From: Dermatophagoides farinae
Lineage: Eukaryota > Arthropoda > Arachnida > Sarcoptiformes > Pyroglyphidae
DNA length: 64,000 bases
Assembly: GCF_024713945.1 (NCBI RefSeq)
Contig: NC_134682.1
Span: forward strand, 620,001-684,000
Reading direction: 5' to 3'
Position 1 is the stretch's first letter. Each line of letters opens with the position of its first letter. A program made the translations under genes and the position numbers. The notes below the pieces were generated by a model that was not told the DNA's origin, searched no databases, and worked only from the letters and a program-made list of their open reading frames with translations. This document shows positions 33,450 to 47,642 of the stretch, in pieces.

Positions 33450-36203
33450 ATGACCGATGCTGTTGCTGCCGCCGAAACGGATTCCATTTCGGATATTCAG
33501 GATTATCTTCAAACATTTAATAAAGAAGTAGATGATGGTAGACAGACTACAACCGCTGCTACAACTGTCGCTGATGCTAATGATCAATCGAATTCAACAA
33601 ATCAATTAATTTATACGATAGATGGTAAAGAGATTGCCGGCAATATTGTTTTGGCAGATCAAGATGGTCAATCAGAACAATCGGGTAATTTTCAAACATT
33701 TATGGTTATGAATGATCAACAATATATGTTGATCATGGAACAAGAAACCGGAGCTGGTGATGAACAACAAGCATTGGTTGTCACTGCGACTGACGATGAA
33801 CAACAACAACAAACTAATGGTACAGATGATGAAACGGCCAATTCGAATCAACGACAAGAACCGGCATCAAATGTTTCGGAAACACCAGCAAAACGTACAC
33901 GTGGAATGTTTCGTAAAAATCAACGAATCAAAGAAGAATTAATGGATGATGATAGTCATAATGATATCTCTGTTTATGATTTTAATGATCAACCAAATCG
34001 AAATAATGCATCACATGGAACGACGGCTGGTAGTTCTTCGAAAAATCAATCAACAGTATCAGCAGATGATGATGATCCCGATTTTAAAACACCATCAAAA
34101 CGTGGACGACCGGTAAAATCTTCGGAATCATCATCACGTAAAACAAAATCTGGTTCCAGCTCATTGGTATTGAATACTTCAAGTGGCAGTAGTAGTTCAA
34201 ATGTTCATGTTTGCACATATTGTACTTATACTAGTACAAAACGTTATCTTTTATCACGTCATCTAAAATCACATAGTGAAGATCGACCACATAAATGTGG
34301 AATTTGTGAACGTGGTTTTAAGGTTTGAAAATTCTTAAATAGTTTTTAATAATATAATGAATGTATTCTTTTTTTTATGAAACAGACATTGGCTTCATTA
34401 CAGAATCATGTCAACACCCATACTGGTGTTCGTCCTCATCAATGTAAATTTTGCGATGCTGCATTCACCACATCCGGAGAATTAGTTCGTCATATTCGTT
34501 ATCGTCATACACATGAAAAACCTCATCGTTGTACTGAATGCGATTATGCATCAGTAGAATTATCCAAATTAAAACGTCATATGCGTTGTCATACAGGTGA
34601 AAGACCATATCAATGTCCACATTGTACATATGCATCGCCTGATACGTATAAATTGAAACGTCACCTTCGTATTCATACAGGTTGTTATAATAATAATAAT
34701 TAATTTGTAATTTTTTTTCATCAATTAATAAAAATTTGATAATCATAGGTGAGAAACCATATTTATGTGATGTTTGCCATCAACGATTCACTCAAAGTAA
34801 TTCATTGAAGGCTCATAAATTGATACATACAGGAAATAAGCCTATATTTAAAGTATGTTTTTATTGTCATTGTTTTGTTTATTTTGAAACATAATTTTCA
34901 ACATTTATTTGTTGTTTTATTAGTGTGAATTTTGTCCAACCACTTGTGGACGAAAGACCGATTTACGTATTCATGTTCAAAAACTTCACACTAGTGATAA
35001 GATGTTAACATGTAAGCGATGCGATCAATCATTCCCGGATCGTTATCAATTCAAAATGCATCTAAAAACACATGAAGGTGAAAAATGTTTCAAATGTGAC
35101 TTGTGCAGTTATGCATCGGTATCAGCACGTCATCTTGAATCACACATGTTGATTCATACAGACCAAAAACCTGTAAGTTTTGTTTTGTTTTTCATTTTTC
35201 GATTCAATATATGATATGAATTCATTTTTTTTAAATTTTATTTTTATCAATAGTACATCTGTGAGGTTTGTCAATTGTCATTCCGACAAAAACAATTATT
35301 AAAACGCCATAAAAATCTTTATCATAATCCAAGCTATGTACCACCGGTTCCGAAAGAAAAGACACATGAATGTGCACAATGTTCGAAAGCTTTCCGTCAT
35401 AAAGGAAATCTTATACGCCACATGAGCCTCCATGATCCTGATGCTAAAAACAATTTATCAAAAGATGCTGATTTGATGGGAAATTCCCAGCTAATCGATG
35501 ATGAATATTATGAAGATGAAGAAGATTATGAATTAGATGATCCTACACAAGTTTCAATTATAGCAGCTGATTCAAGTGGTAACATATTGGATTCATCGAC
35601 TGCCACCGATGGCCCCATACAGATTACATTAGATCAACAGCTTATTGATTCCAATAATGATCCAGTAATGTTGTTGTTGGTATCAGGGGATGGTGGTGAT
35701 ACATCTTCCAATGGGCAATCTACTACAGATACGGCTACAACTGCAACTGTTACAGCAGCAACAACTTCTACACCAAGAATCATTTCACGTTCCGCTCGTG
35801 TAACAAGAAGTTCGGCTAAAGCTAACGGTATGTTTTTTTTTTGTTGTGGCAATAATTTGAATTTTTATTTTTATTTTCACCACTATACTATTTTTAGATG
35901 TTCAAGTTATCTATGAGGAATCAAAATCCATGTTGAATAGTGGAAATGGCGATACTTCAGCTATTTCGGAACCAGCATCTCAAATATCGTTTGATAATAA
36001 CGATACAATAAACTATGAAGAACAATTACAAAAACAAAAAGATCTAGAAGCTTGTTTTGGTTTCAAGGTTTGTTTGTTTTTTTGGTTATAATATCCCATC
36101 AATTTTTTTTTAATTAAAAAAAACCGTTGCATTTTCTAATCTTTAGGATGAAGACGATGAAGATGAGATTATTTTGTCTATGCCTGCCGTTCATGGACAA
36201 TAA
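33450..36203 (+). CDS. CTCF: CTCF, 11-zinc-finger insulator protein
   Basis: Nuclear DNA-binding protein that sets chromatin loops and insulators. Seven exons: 33450-34322, 34386-34680, 34749-34852, 34924-35172, 35254-35827, 35898-36067, 36147-36203. They join in frame to 773 residues. The N-terminal ~250 residues are acidic and Gln/Ser/Thr-rich, with an AT-hook-like KRGRPVKS. Eleven C2H2 fingers run from about 253 to 567. Finger 3-5 signatures, [40 protein letters not shown] and [16 protein letters not shown], are those of CTCF rather than a generic zinc-finger protein. Finger 10 reads [11 protein letters not shown] and finger 11 uses a C2HH pattern ending RHMSLH. The C-terminal part is acidic and ends [18 protein letters not shown]. 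The ATG at 33450 is the first in frame. Confidence 0.95.
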
Positions 36204-38269
36204 ATATGATGAAAAATGATTATGATTATTCGATTTATATACAATTCATCATTATCATTTATATATCTTTTGGATTATAGAATATTTTTTTTCTTCTATC
36301 ATTTGAGAGAGAGAGAGAAAATGCATACATCTTCTAATTTTTTTTTGTCAAATATTGTAAAAGCTAATTCATTTATTTTATATAAATGAAATATATATAA
36401 AATATACATGTCAGTTTCACATATATATGCTTAAAAAAAAATTATAATTGTTTATCATTGTGTATCATCATTCATTGATGATACACCAAAACATCATTCA
36501 CCAAACGACAACAACAACAATGATTTGCTTCGTTTCAATTACACAAATGAATGATCCAAAATCATTTCAAATCATCAAAAAAAAAAAGAAAAAAAACCTC
36601 AATCACTTGATTATATTTCAAGCACACACATTCACATATACTCATTAAACTCATTATTGATAATCCAAAATCCATTATTCAAAGAAAAAAAAACAAATCA
36701 ATTCGAAATACAAGTTTTTTTTCATCTCATTATGGTTTCAAAAAAAAAATGAAATAAAAAATTTTTCGAAATTTTTTTTCTAGTTTTTTTTTCATCTGGT
36801 CGATGATGATGATGATGATGATGATGGTTTTGGATACGTATACGTTTATGAATGAAGAAAAACAACGAAATTTTTTTTTTGTATATATAGAAAATGGAAT
36901 TCATTCATAATGTGTCAATCATAATTATATAACACAAACCATTTGGTTCGAATCATCATTTGCTATGGAATCAACATTTTTTGTTTTGTTTTTCGTTGCT
37001 CGAACAGAGAAAATGTTTCAACTGTATAAATGATGATGATCTGACAGTTTTTTTTCTGTCGAATGAAGAGAATTGTTTCATATAAACATTTTATTTTTGC
37101 AAATGGATGCAAGTGGAAAATGGTGTAGGAAAAAAAATGTGATTAGATTATTCTGGCTTTTGTGGGTATCCATTAAACATTATATATGATGATCCGTATT
37201 ATGATTTTCAAAAAAAAAAAAAAAAAATCCAAATGGAATCTATTGATATGATTAAGCCTTGAGGCATAATCATAAACGAAATAATACTCATACATATATA
37301 TACACATTCACACACAATAGGATTCATTTTACCATGATACATGATGTGGAACAACAACAACAACAACAACAGCAGCAGAAAAAAACGTGCCTTTTGTTGT
37401 TAAATATAATAATTGTCGGGGTAAAGTGATAATAACTGATGACGATGATGACCAAAAAAAAAACCACAACATATATATCAATGATTAATGGGAAAATTAG
37501 GGATCATAGAATCTGTCAAAAATGTCATTTATCTATATCTATACACAAAGAATATTCTATGGTGTGACATATTTTTATAATATATAAATGAATATATGAC
37601 TGATATCTTAATTTCATAATAATAATAGCTGGCTTGTTGGCTGTTTTTCGCATCATTCAGTTTGACATATGAAAACCTGTTTCGATTGAAAACTAAAAAC
37701 ACATGACTATTGGGACTATGCCAAACAAACATTATCATATGGGTTGTGGGCTTTTACATTGACAAGTGACTTTCTTTCTTTCTTTCTTTCTATTTTTCTT
37801 CCATCATTGAAACAAAATCGTTTGACAGATTTTTTTTTTCTTATACCAAGAAAAGAAAAGAATCCAGAACGTTTATTTTTTGCACAATGAATATCATATG
37901 TTGTTGTTGTTGTTGTTGTTGTTGTTTTTTTCAAAGAAATTTTGAAATTTTTTTTTTGTGAAAATCAAAAATGTAATACACACACACACGTCACGATCCA
38001 ATTGGGAATTAAAAGTTCGTGCATCTATGACCATCACCACTATTTTATCCACTTTGAATTCTCGATTCTCTTTCATGATCATCATGATCATCATCATCGA
38101 CATCGTCGACATTTGTAAAAAAAAAAAATCTTTGAAAAAGAAATCAAAAGAAATTCTCCAATTCTTGCAAAGCATAAGTTTTTTTTGATTCTCATTTTTT
38201 TTTGTATTTATTATTCCAATGTATGAATCAATGGATTATGCTGCAGAGAAAAAGAATGGCAAGTTTACT

Positions 38270-38291
38270 TTACTATTCTACAGAATAGTAA
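38270..38291. repeat. Short perfect inverted repeat (10-bp arms, 2-nt spacer)
   Basis: TTACTATTCT, two bases AC, then AGAATAGTAA, its exact reverse complement. It lies alone in non-coding DNA. Confidence 0.8.
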
Positions 38292-39818
38292 CAACAAAAA
38301 AACAAATATCAACTGAATGAATCGAGATTTATATCCATGTTATGTTAGGTAATGTCAACTTTGTTATTTTTTTTTCATTCCCATTGATCATCCTTTCATT
38401 TCATTTGAATTGAATTGAAATTCATTTGTTTGTTTGTTTGTTTGTTTATTGTATGCAAAATCATCATATCGATGGGCGGAGAGAGAGAAAGTGTGTGTGT
38501 ACACATTACAGAATTTGATTTAGTTTTTTTTATTTGGCCATAAAAAAATGAGGCTTTCAAAAGCTTGATATGTGGATGGATTCTTTGTTTTCAATTTTCA
38601 ATATATCAAAAAGTCTGTCTATCTGTCTGTGTATTTTCGAACAATTCTTGTTCATACAAGGCGTCCATTAGTTTGTATCTCTATCTATATAATGGATACC
38701 CGAACCAATAGTACACAAGCTTTCACTGATAATAATGATGATGATGATGATGAAAAAAATCTGGTGAAGAAAAAAAGAAAAGAAAAATTCCCTTGGAACA
38801 ACAACGACAAATAAAACGGGCTGTTCTCTATTGGTTCTAGGTTCTTTTGTAGCTTCTATTTTTGAATGAATTTTCTCTCATATTTTATGTTCGATATAGT
38901 AGACTTTTCAAGATGAACAACAATTGAATGATGATGATGACGTTTCCCGAGAATAAAAATAGTAAAACCAATCGGAAATCGAATCTATAATGAATACAAC
39001 AGAATAAAAGAAACAGGAGAAAGAAAAAGAATAATGATGCTGGTGATGATGAAAATTCCAATGAATCATGTACATTGGATTAATGTTTTTCATTTTCATT
39101 TTTTTGTTTGTTTGTTTTTTTCTGGTCGTTTATCATTGGACCATGAAACGCACACACACACACAAATAGAAGATCATTGAATCGAAAGAAAAAATGGAAT
39201 CAAGAAATACATTACATTCAAGAATTTTTTTTCTTGTCCAAAAGAAATCTGTAAAGAATCTTGATGATAATAATAATAATAATAATAATACGCACGATTG
39301 AAGAATAAAAATTTGTGATCGAATTCAATTCAATCGAATCGAATCAAATCGTGAAAGAAAAACAAATCAAGCTTTACAATATTCTTGCCTGTGTGTGTAT
39401 TGAGAATTTCACAATAAATTCTCATTTCATCCAATTAAATGCAATATTCTCTATTCTGGGCGTTGTTATTGTTTTACTTTCATTTTGTGTTTCTACAAAA
39501 GAATCGTATTGTTTTACACACCAACACACACACACACACACATGCCAACTTTTATTATTCTTGATGATGATGATTGTGGTTGTGGGCATGTGTATATATT
39601 TTATGTAATTGGTTTTTTTTGTTATCGTTGTCGTTTTTTTCCAAGTTTTTTTTTTGTGTTTTGGTTGGTTTTCTATTGTAATATACAATAAATGTAGTTT
39701 TGGTTCACACCCATAGACACGGACAAATTTAACATACAGGATAGTTATTGAAGGCGGAACTATAATAATTTTTTTTTGTTTAGATTTTGCTTTTGTTATA
39801 TTTTTGTTATGCGCAAAT

Positions 39819-39822
<4 letters not shown>

Positions 39823-39850
<28 letters not shown>
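39823..39850. repeat. (AG)n dinucleotide microsatellite
   Basis: About 14 uninterrupted AG units. Confidence 0.9.
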
Positions 39851-39853
<3 letters not shown>

Positions 39854-41922
39854 GAACAAAAGCCACCCACAGATCTATTCAATGAAGAATCAACATTTTT
39901 TGTTGTTGTTGTTGTTGTTGTTGTGATGATGGGCTTTTACACAATTGCGCACAATGAGCTTTTCATTTTCATTTTCATTTGTTTGTTGTTTTGTTCATAT
40001 ATCTAGAATTTTGTTTGTTTCTGATAAACAGAATCATCAAAGAATTGCGTGAAAAGATTCTTCATATATCCCGAAACAAAAAAATGAAATGAAATTCATT
40101 TGGAATCTGAATCCTGTATAATGCTGACCAGAATTTGTTTTTTTATGTGTATGTGTGTGTGTATGTGGCCACCAGTCGATTTTGAATATTCCCGAATTAT
40201 ATAAAAAACTAACAAACACGGTATGTTGATGTTTTGCTATCTGTTTTTTTTAAATTACTACTACAAACACTAAATTAACGTTTTCATTGTGTGTGTGTGT
40301 GTGTTTTATCATCATGAATAATTAATAATCAAACAATGTAAATTTATCATTTTGATGAGAATTAACAAGATTTCAATTTCAATTTTGTTTTTCATCGTGA
40401 ATGAAATTAATCTCATTTTTTTACATGATATTCTTGTGTAGAAAATGTGAAAACAGAATGAATACAGAATGAATCGAATTGTATTATTCTCGATGATTAA
40501 TTTTTAATTATTCTTGATTCTCATTCTGTTCTTGGTTTTTTTGTTGTTGTTGTTGTTGTTGTTGTTGAAGAATTGTAATTAATTTACCTTTTACAATGCA
40601 GTAGTTAATTTGAAAAAAGCAAATTTTTTTTTTTCATTTTTACATGTTTTGTAATAGTTTGAGATTCTGTCTGATCGAATAATGGCAACAATGGTATATA
40701 AATACACAAAATCTGTCCATATGGATAAAAAAAACAACAGACTAGACGATTATTAATCGTTGTTATGTCTGTCTGGATTTTTTTTGTTTATCTTGAATTT
40801 CCGAATGGGTTAGAATCTGAATTTCAAACGAATCTTTTTGATCATGATGATGATAATGATCAACACAGATGGACCACATAAACAGATGCTGAACAAAGAG
40901 AAAAAAGTCAAAGAGCAAATTGGTTTGCATTTGTGGATGCTAAATTTTTAATATCATTATGTTATGTGATATTATAGTTGTTGTTTAGCTCAAACAAACA
41001 AACAAACAAAAAACAAAAACAACAGTAGTTACCAATTTAGATTGAAAATTGCGTATCGAATCATGTTGATTGATGATGATTGTTGTTGACGATGAAGGTC
41101 GATTTCTAACCAGAAAACAAAAATATGTAGAAAACACACACACAGAGAGAGAGTGAGAAATAAGAAAAATTGAAAATTTGAACCAATATAATCGAAGAAA
41201 ATGATTTTCTTTCCATTCTTCACTGTGTGTGTGTGTGTGTTGAAAAATTACCGATTGAAACAGCAACAAAAAAAATATCAAATAAATTGTCGAAAGAAGA
41301 AAAAAAAATGATTTTGAAAACACACACACACACACACACACAGAAAAATCATATCCTAGGCTATGATTACGCCTGACCAATTCGGGCCATATGACACACA
41401 CACACACATACACCAAACAAACCAAATCTAACCGAGTGTTCCACTTATGATGATTATGGTGATGGTGATGTTATTATCGGTTGCGGTATTGGTCTTTGGT
41501 CCATGATCCAAAAAAAAACAAAAAGTCTCAACAGCAGCAGCAACAACAACAACAACAACAAAAAACATTCAATTGAAACGAATTGTTTTTTTTTTCGTTA
41601 TTCGATTCAATGATCAATTTTTTTTAGTTTTTTTTTCTTTCGTTCAAAAGTTGCCCATTTCTTTTTTTTTGTTGTTTTGTGGATTTTCACTACATACACA
41701 CACACACACACACACCAATCTATTGATGGTGAAATGTTTTTCTGCAAATACACAGAAAAAAAATAATTACCATAAAATTATCATTAATAATCGATGGAAA
41801 TATATCATTTTCTTTTTTCTCTCGTTTTCTTTGTTGTTCATCAGTCATCAGTGTTTTTTTTCTAGTCTATAAATTGACATTGTCGATGAAATAAAAAAAC
41901 AACAACAACAACAACGAAGAAA

Positions 41923-44900
41923 ATGTCATCGAAGCGAAGAAAATCAGCACCACCAAATAAATTATGTTCACCATCATCATCAGTATCATCCGATACTACA
42001 ATGACAACATCATCTATGGATAATGTTGATAATGATGTTGATGTTGATGGTGGTAAACAACAACAGGAACAGGAAATCATTGGTCATGATATGAAATTAG
42101 ATAATCAATTTCATGATATGGATATGGATCATGAAAAAATTGTTGACTTTTGTTATGATGATGATCATGATGATCATGATGAAGAAGATCTTGAATATTT
42201 AGATCTTGAAGAAGAAGATGATGATGATGACGAAGAAAAAGCTACAACGACCACCACTCAATTCAATAAAGAATCATCTACTAGTAATTTAATGGGCACT
42301 AAAAAAAATACAACCAACTCAACAACAACAACAACAACACCATCATCAACAACAACCAAAGCATCATCGTCGTCATCATCACCATTTGTTAATCGTGTCA
42401 AAGTTTTTGAAGAATTAATTGAAAATTGTAAATTAAATTGTATAAAAGAATCATTAATACAATCAAATGAGATCAGTAGCAATGGACAAATGGACAAAAC
42501 AACCATATTGATGGCTGAAAAACGTTTGAATCAAATTATTGATCAATTATCACGTTTACGGCAACGTTTTATACAACGAAGTGAATCATCATCATCAACA
42601 TCAACAACATCGTCATCGTCAACGGATCATGAGGTATGGTTGTAGAGATTTTTCTTTTTTTCCATGATTATTGTTTGCATGTGGAAAAAAAAGTTGTACA
42701 CAACTTTGTGTGTGTGTGTCGGTGTGTGCATGTTTTTAAGAAATTGATTAATTAACACAATCAACAAACACCTAACACAGAACACAGACATAGACACCAA
42801 CTTTTCTGAAAACTTTTTCGCCTTTTGGTAGGTGACAAACTCACTTATTGTTTGTGTGAGTGTGAATGAAAAAGGAGAGCGACTTTGTAACTTTCTGAAT
42901 TCTGTCAACCAAAAAAAAGAGAAAAAAAATTCATCAATCATCAGCTACACAAGGGGTTGTTTTTAATTAGTCATTTTTCATTTGCTTAATTTATTCTAAG
43001 AATTTTTTTGTTGTTGCACACAGATAACATGCATAATAAGAAACTTGTGAAACAAAAAAAAAACAATCACCACCATTCTCGCTACATTTGCATTGTGGTC
43101 GTAACCGAAAACATCGATTGAATCACAATCATTTTTTTCGGGGGGGAGAGGGTTCCATAGATCAACAACCATTGAGATTTTCCCTCTGATTATAGTTTGA
43201 ATGTTGAATTGATAACTTGAAAAAAAATCAATGGAAATTGATGCACAATGAATTGGCATGCATAAAATAAAATAATGAAAAAAAAAAAGATTAATCACAC
43301 TCTCTCTCTATGGGTCTCTAGTCGTCATCCATCGGTTATATTGGATCACTGTATGTGACACGTGTGTGTCACACACGCATACACACACACAACAAGTTCA
43401 TATTTTTGTCGGTCCATACCCAAATAAAAAAAAAGACCGGAATCAAATTATTCTTTGATGAATATCTTCACCGTATTTTTTTTTGTTGTTCCATTATTCC
43501 ATTAAACAAAAAGCAAAAAAACAGCAGTGAATAAAGAAGAAAATAATAAACTTGAGTTTTAGAAATTAAGTTTTTTTTTCTGAGTGTTGCTGTTGATGGA
43601 CTTTTTTTCTGTTTTGTTTTGTTTCAATTTCAAACATTATTCGTCAATGAATGAATGAATGAATGATTGTACAAATTGGATTATTGTCACATAATCTCAA
43701 ATAGCAGCGACAAATATTGCCCATTTTTTTGGTATTGAAAAAAAAACTTTACAACGTTGTTCAAACAACATCATAGAATATATGCGTGTATGTCCCAAAT
43801 GTGATTGTGTTATTTTTTTCTTCTTGTTTTTCATCTGATAATAAACATATTCTGTAAATGAATGACGAAGAATCGAATAGAATAGGAGAGCAGAACAGAA
43901 TCTGCTCAAATGCAAATGAATTTGAAAAGATAATGTTTTTTTTTTGTTTTCACTTTCAACGATACATTAATTATTCTAGACTTTATTATTTGAATGAGAA
44001 GTAAAAAAAATTTTTTATTACAAAACAAGGGTGATGACAACGGTTGATATATCCAAAGCTAATTCATCATCATCATCATCATCATATTGATTCATTAGAT
44101 TTCAACAGAGAAAAAAAACCAGAATCTCTTGATTCTGGGCACCATTATTCATCCTCTGAAAAAAAACTGAAGAAAGAAATGGAAAAAAATGTGAAAAAAC
44201 CCTTTTAATTTAGAAAAATGTAACAGAGATTTTGATTTTGCAATTTTCTTTTCTTTTTCTTTTTTTTGATGATTCTGCTTGATTTGAAATGGATTCTATT
44301 CCATTTTTTTTTTGAGAAAGAAAAAAAGAAAAAAAAGAGTAAATGTAATTATCATGGAAATATCATCATCATCATCATCATCATTAGATGTTCATCGGAT
44401 CATCATCAATATTAAAAGCTCCAAATGAGGATCATGATGATTCAAAAAGAAAAAAAAACATTTCTCCATATTATTATCACGAGTAATAACGACAAAAAAA
44501 AATATTAAAAAGTTTTTTTTGTTGTCGTTGTTGTTCGGCTTGTTATTTCTGCCACGAACAACTGCTCTCTGCCGCTTTCTATATACATATTTGAACATCC
44601 GATTTGGTTGAAAACGTTCTGTTCATCAATCGGTAAACTAAAAATACAAAAAAAAATCGTAATAATAATGTGAATGTGACACGCGTTACCATTATCAAAT
44701 TACTCTATTCATATAAAACTACCAATGATGATGATGATGATGATTACCATTACCCGTAACGGGAATAATGATAATCATCATCATCATCATCATCATCATA
44801 ACAACGGTGTATTACGTTTGTTGTATAATGTATGTATGTGTATGTGTATGTGTTTTATTTTTCATAGAAAATAAATTGAATTATCCATATTTGAGTGTGT

Positions 44901-47255
44901 CCGTGTGTCAATTACGAATTGGATTTTTTTTTGTTGTTGTTGTTTTCGTTGTGTGTGTGTGTGTCGATCCATTCTCCATTCCATTCGGTTTTTTTTCCAT
45001 TTTTTTTTTGTTCGACCACAAACTTAATAGCTTAATTTATTAACATTAAAATGAGAGAAATAAAAACGTGTCCGATCTCTTTCGCATATGTTTTTTTAAT
45101 TTTTTTTAGATAATTTAAATTGTCTTTTTGGTTTGATTCTGTTTGTCTTTTTTTTTTTATTTTGGTTATAGTTTTCAAAAAATCTAGATGGCTCCGCTTC
45201 CGGAACTTCATCGTCGTCATCATTATCATCATCATCATTGTTTTTAGATCAGAGCATTATTCAATCACAACAGCAGCAACAAAATTCAGATTCATCATCA
45301 CCATCATCATCATCATTGCATCCAATACAATCGAATAATGCAATTTTTCATCCTTTGTTACCGCCACCATCATTGCCGCTAACATCGCAACCAGAATCTT
45401 TATTGGATTCTACAGCAGCAACAGCAACAACGTTGACCAATGAAACGGAAATTCTTCAACGTATCTATCGTCATTTAAATTTACAACAATATCGAAATCC
45501 AGATCCGAAAGACAAACAAACCAAAATCAAATCCATTTCACCATCAACTGATTTCAACAACAACAACAATGAAACAACAATGTTACAATTATGGGAAAAA
45601 TATCATCACAATCCACAATCGGATTTGATTTCAAATCCAGATGTTTTAAATTTAAAAGCCACAATTCAACAACAACATCTTCAGGATAACATTAACATTT
45701 TTGCTGCATCCAAAATTCATCATTTATCACAACAACAACAACAGCAACAACAACAACAACATTTGACAAACACTGGTTGTTCATTATATGAATCATTATC
45801 GGCCAATACAATTCAAACCCTTATGAATTCACGTAATAATCATCAAACGAATATTAATCGATCGACAGTGGAATCCGATAATAATCCTCATTTTCGAAAC
45901 AATTCGTTGCATAATAATCAAATTCATCATCATTCATCTCCTTCTTCTGTACACCAGTATTTATCACAAACCAATCTTTTACATCGAATAAGCACAGAAA
46001 ATCCATCGACATTTAATCTGGAAAATTATCTTCATGGTCGATCATCGAGTAATTTATTCTTGAACAATTTACTTCTTTCAACATCACATCAACATTTCCA
46101 TCATCAATCCACATCTGATTTACATCAGAATCAAATAAAATTAGCAACGGCTGCAGCGGCTGCAGCAGCAGCGATGGCTACAACAGCAAAAAATTCAACA
46201 GATTCATCAAATGGAATTGCTCCAATCAATATGGAAGCATTGGATATTGAAAAAATGTCAAATTCAATTCTGAATCATTATAATGCTGCTATGTTGATGC
46301 CAAATTTATTGAATAATTTTACGGAATTAAAATCCAATTCTAAAATGGAAACATCACTGAAGAACCATAATAATCATCACCAACAAGAATCATTTCATAT
46401 GGATCATCAACAAGAATCGACCAAAGAATCGTTGATTAATCAATTGCAACAAAAAACGGAAAAAATTCTAGATAAAACTATGAATAAAAAATCAAAATCA
46501 AGAGATTCATCATCATCATCAATTCTTTCATCGAATAACGGTCGATTTATTTCGAAAAATTCCCGTTCTTCTTCAGAGAAAAATGGTAACTGTTATCAAA
46601 TAAATTCCGGCACAATCTTAGAGGCAAATCAAATTGCACCAGAATCGATGATAATCACTCGAATGAATGGCAGTGGTGGTGGTAAAAATAGTCGATCATC
46701 GTCTAGTAAAAAATCTAGCCAAGAAAATCGAAACAACGTCCACAATGATAATATTCCATTTTTGTCAAGAAATCCACATGAACATGGACATATAAAACGG
46801 CCAATGAATGCATTTATGGTTTGGGCAAAAGATGAACGTCGTAAAATATTGAAAGCATGTCCTGATATGCATAATAGTAATATATCGAAAATATTGGGTG
46901 CACGTTGGAAAGCGATGACAACCATTGAGAAACAGCCATTCTATGAGGAACAATCACGTTTATCACGTGTTCATATGCAACAACATCCAGATTATAGATA
47001 TCGGCCACGGCCAAAACGTACTTGTATTGTTGATGGGAAAAAATTACGTATATCCGAATATAAACAATTAATGCGATCTAGACGGCAAGAAATGCGTGCA
47101 TTATGGTAAGTTTTATAATAAAATAAAATAAAATAAAATTTAGTTTTACATGCAAACAAAGAATGAGAAAAAAAAATCGAAAAACATCAAATCAAATAAA
47201 TTCAATAAATTGAAATTGATAACATAAAAACAAATCGATCAATAATGCATAGGTA

Positions 47256-47287
<32 letters not shown>

Positions 47288-47433
47288 GTATCGATATCGA
47301 TCAGAAAACCATAATGATCAATTCAAAAACAAATGATTCGGCCACAAATAATGGCAAAGATAAATTGACAAAAGAAACCAACATTATGACATCATCACCA
47401 AAAATTAGCAATAGTTCAATATATAATCATTAA
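41923..47433 (+). CDS. SoxD-family transcription factor (Sox5/6/13 group)
   Basis: Nuclear HMG-box factor. Three exons, 41923-42633, 45172-47105 and 47253-47433, join in frame to 941 residues; the 2.5-kb first intron shows no further exon. The N-terminus ([11 protein letters not shown]) and the leucine-zipper-like [19 protein letters not shown] (about 195-213) match SoxD. Exon 2 is Gln/Ser/Asn/His-rich with a short poly-Ala. The HMG box starts at about His777 ([34 protein letters not shown]). It is followed by the SoxD-specific [20 protein letters not shown] and [11 protein letters not shown]. Exon 3 supplies an acidic [14 protein letters not shown] tail like the acidic C-termini of vertebrate Sox5/6. 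If the last intron is retained, the protein stops right after RALW. Fly ortholog would be Sox102F. The C-terminal exon is the least certain part. Confidence 0.93.
42634..45171 (+). other. First intron of the SoxD gene
   Basis: Donor GAG|GTATGG and acceptor GGTTATAG bound a 2538-bp intron that keeps phase 0. It contains CA/GT and triplet runs, an isolated G-rich spot near 43139-43151 and an 8-bp-stem inverted repeat around a CACGTG at 43354-43373. No internal exon is seen. Confidence 0.75.
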
Positions 47434-47636
47434 TTTCAATCATTCAACAAAACATCATATGACATTAAAACGACGTAAAAAAAACATTATAAAAATCATC
47501 ATCAAACGATTTCTGATTCATCATCAATATCTACAGTAGCGACAAATTATGATTAAATCGCCGCAACAACATGATATAAACGATACCAGAAATGACTACT
47601 ACGACGATGATGATGATGATGATGAAGATTTAATCG

Positions 47637-47642
47637 AATAAA
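47637..47642 (+). terminator. Candidate poly(A) signal of SoxD
   Basis: AATAAA about 200 nt after the exon-3 stop codon, in the SoxD orientation and just before a CA repeat. Confidence 0.4.

Larger units (their letters stand above)
36204..41922. other. Long sparse spacer between CTCF and SoxD
   Basis: AT-rich DNA with triplet runs, CA/GT tracts, an (AG)n tract at 39823-39850, an (AC)n tract at 41321-41342 and an inverted repeat at 38270-38291. I see no coding exon. Its right end must include the SoxD promoter and leader. Developmental regulator genes often have long regulatory flanks, but no single element can be named here. Confidence 0.6.

Noticed and set aside
36945-36954. GGTTCGAATC resembling a tRNA B box
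   Set aside because: No A box, no acceptor-stem pairing and no anticodon arm at the right distance upstream.
43139-43151. G-rich run that could seed a G-quadruplex
   Set aside because: Only one long G run and one GGG nearby; four G tracts are not present.
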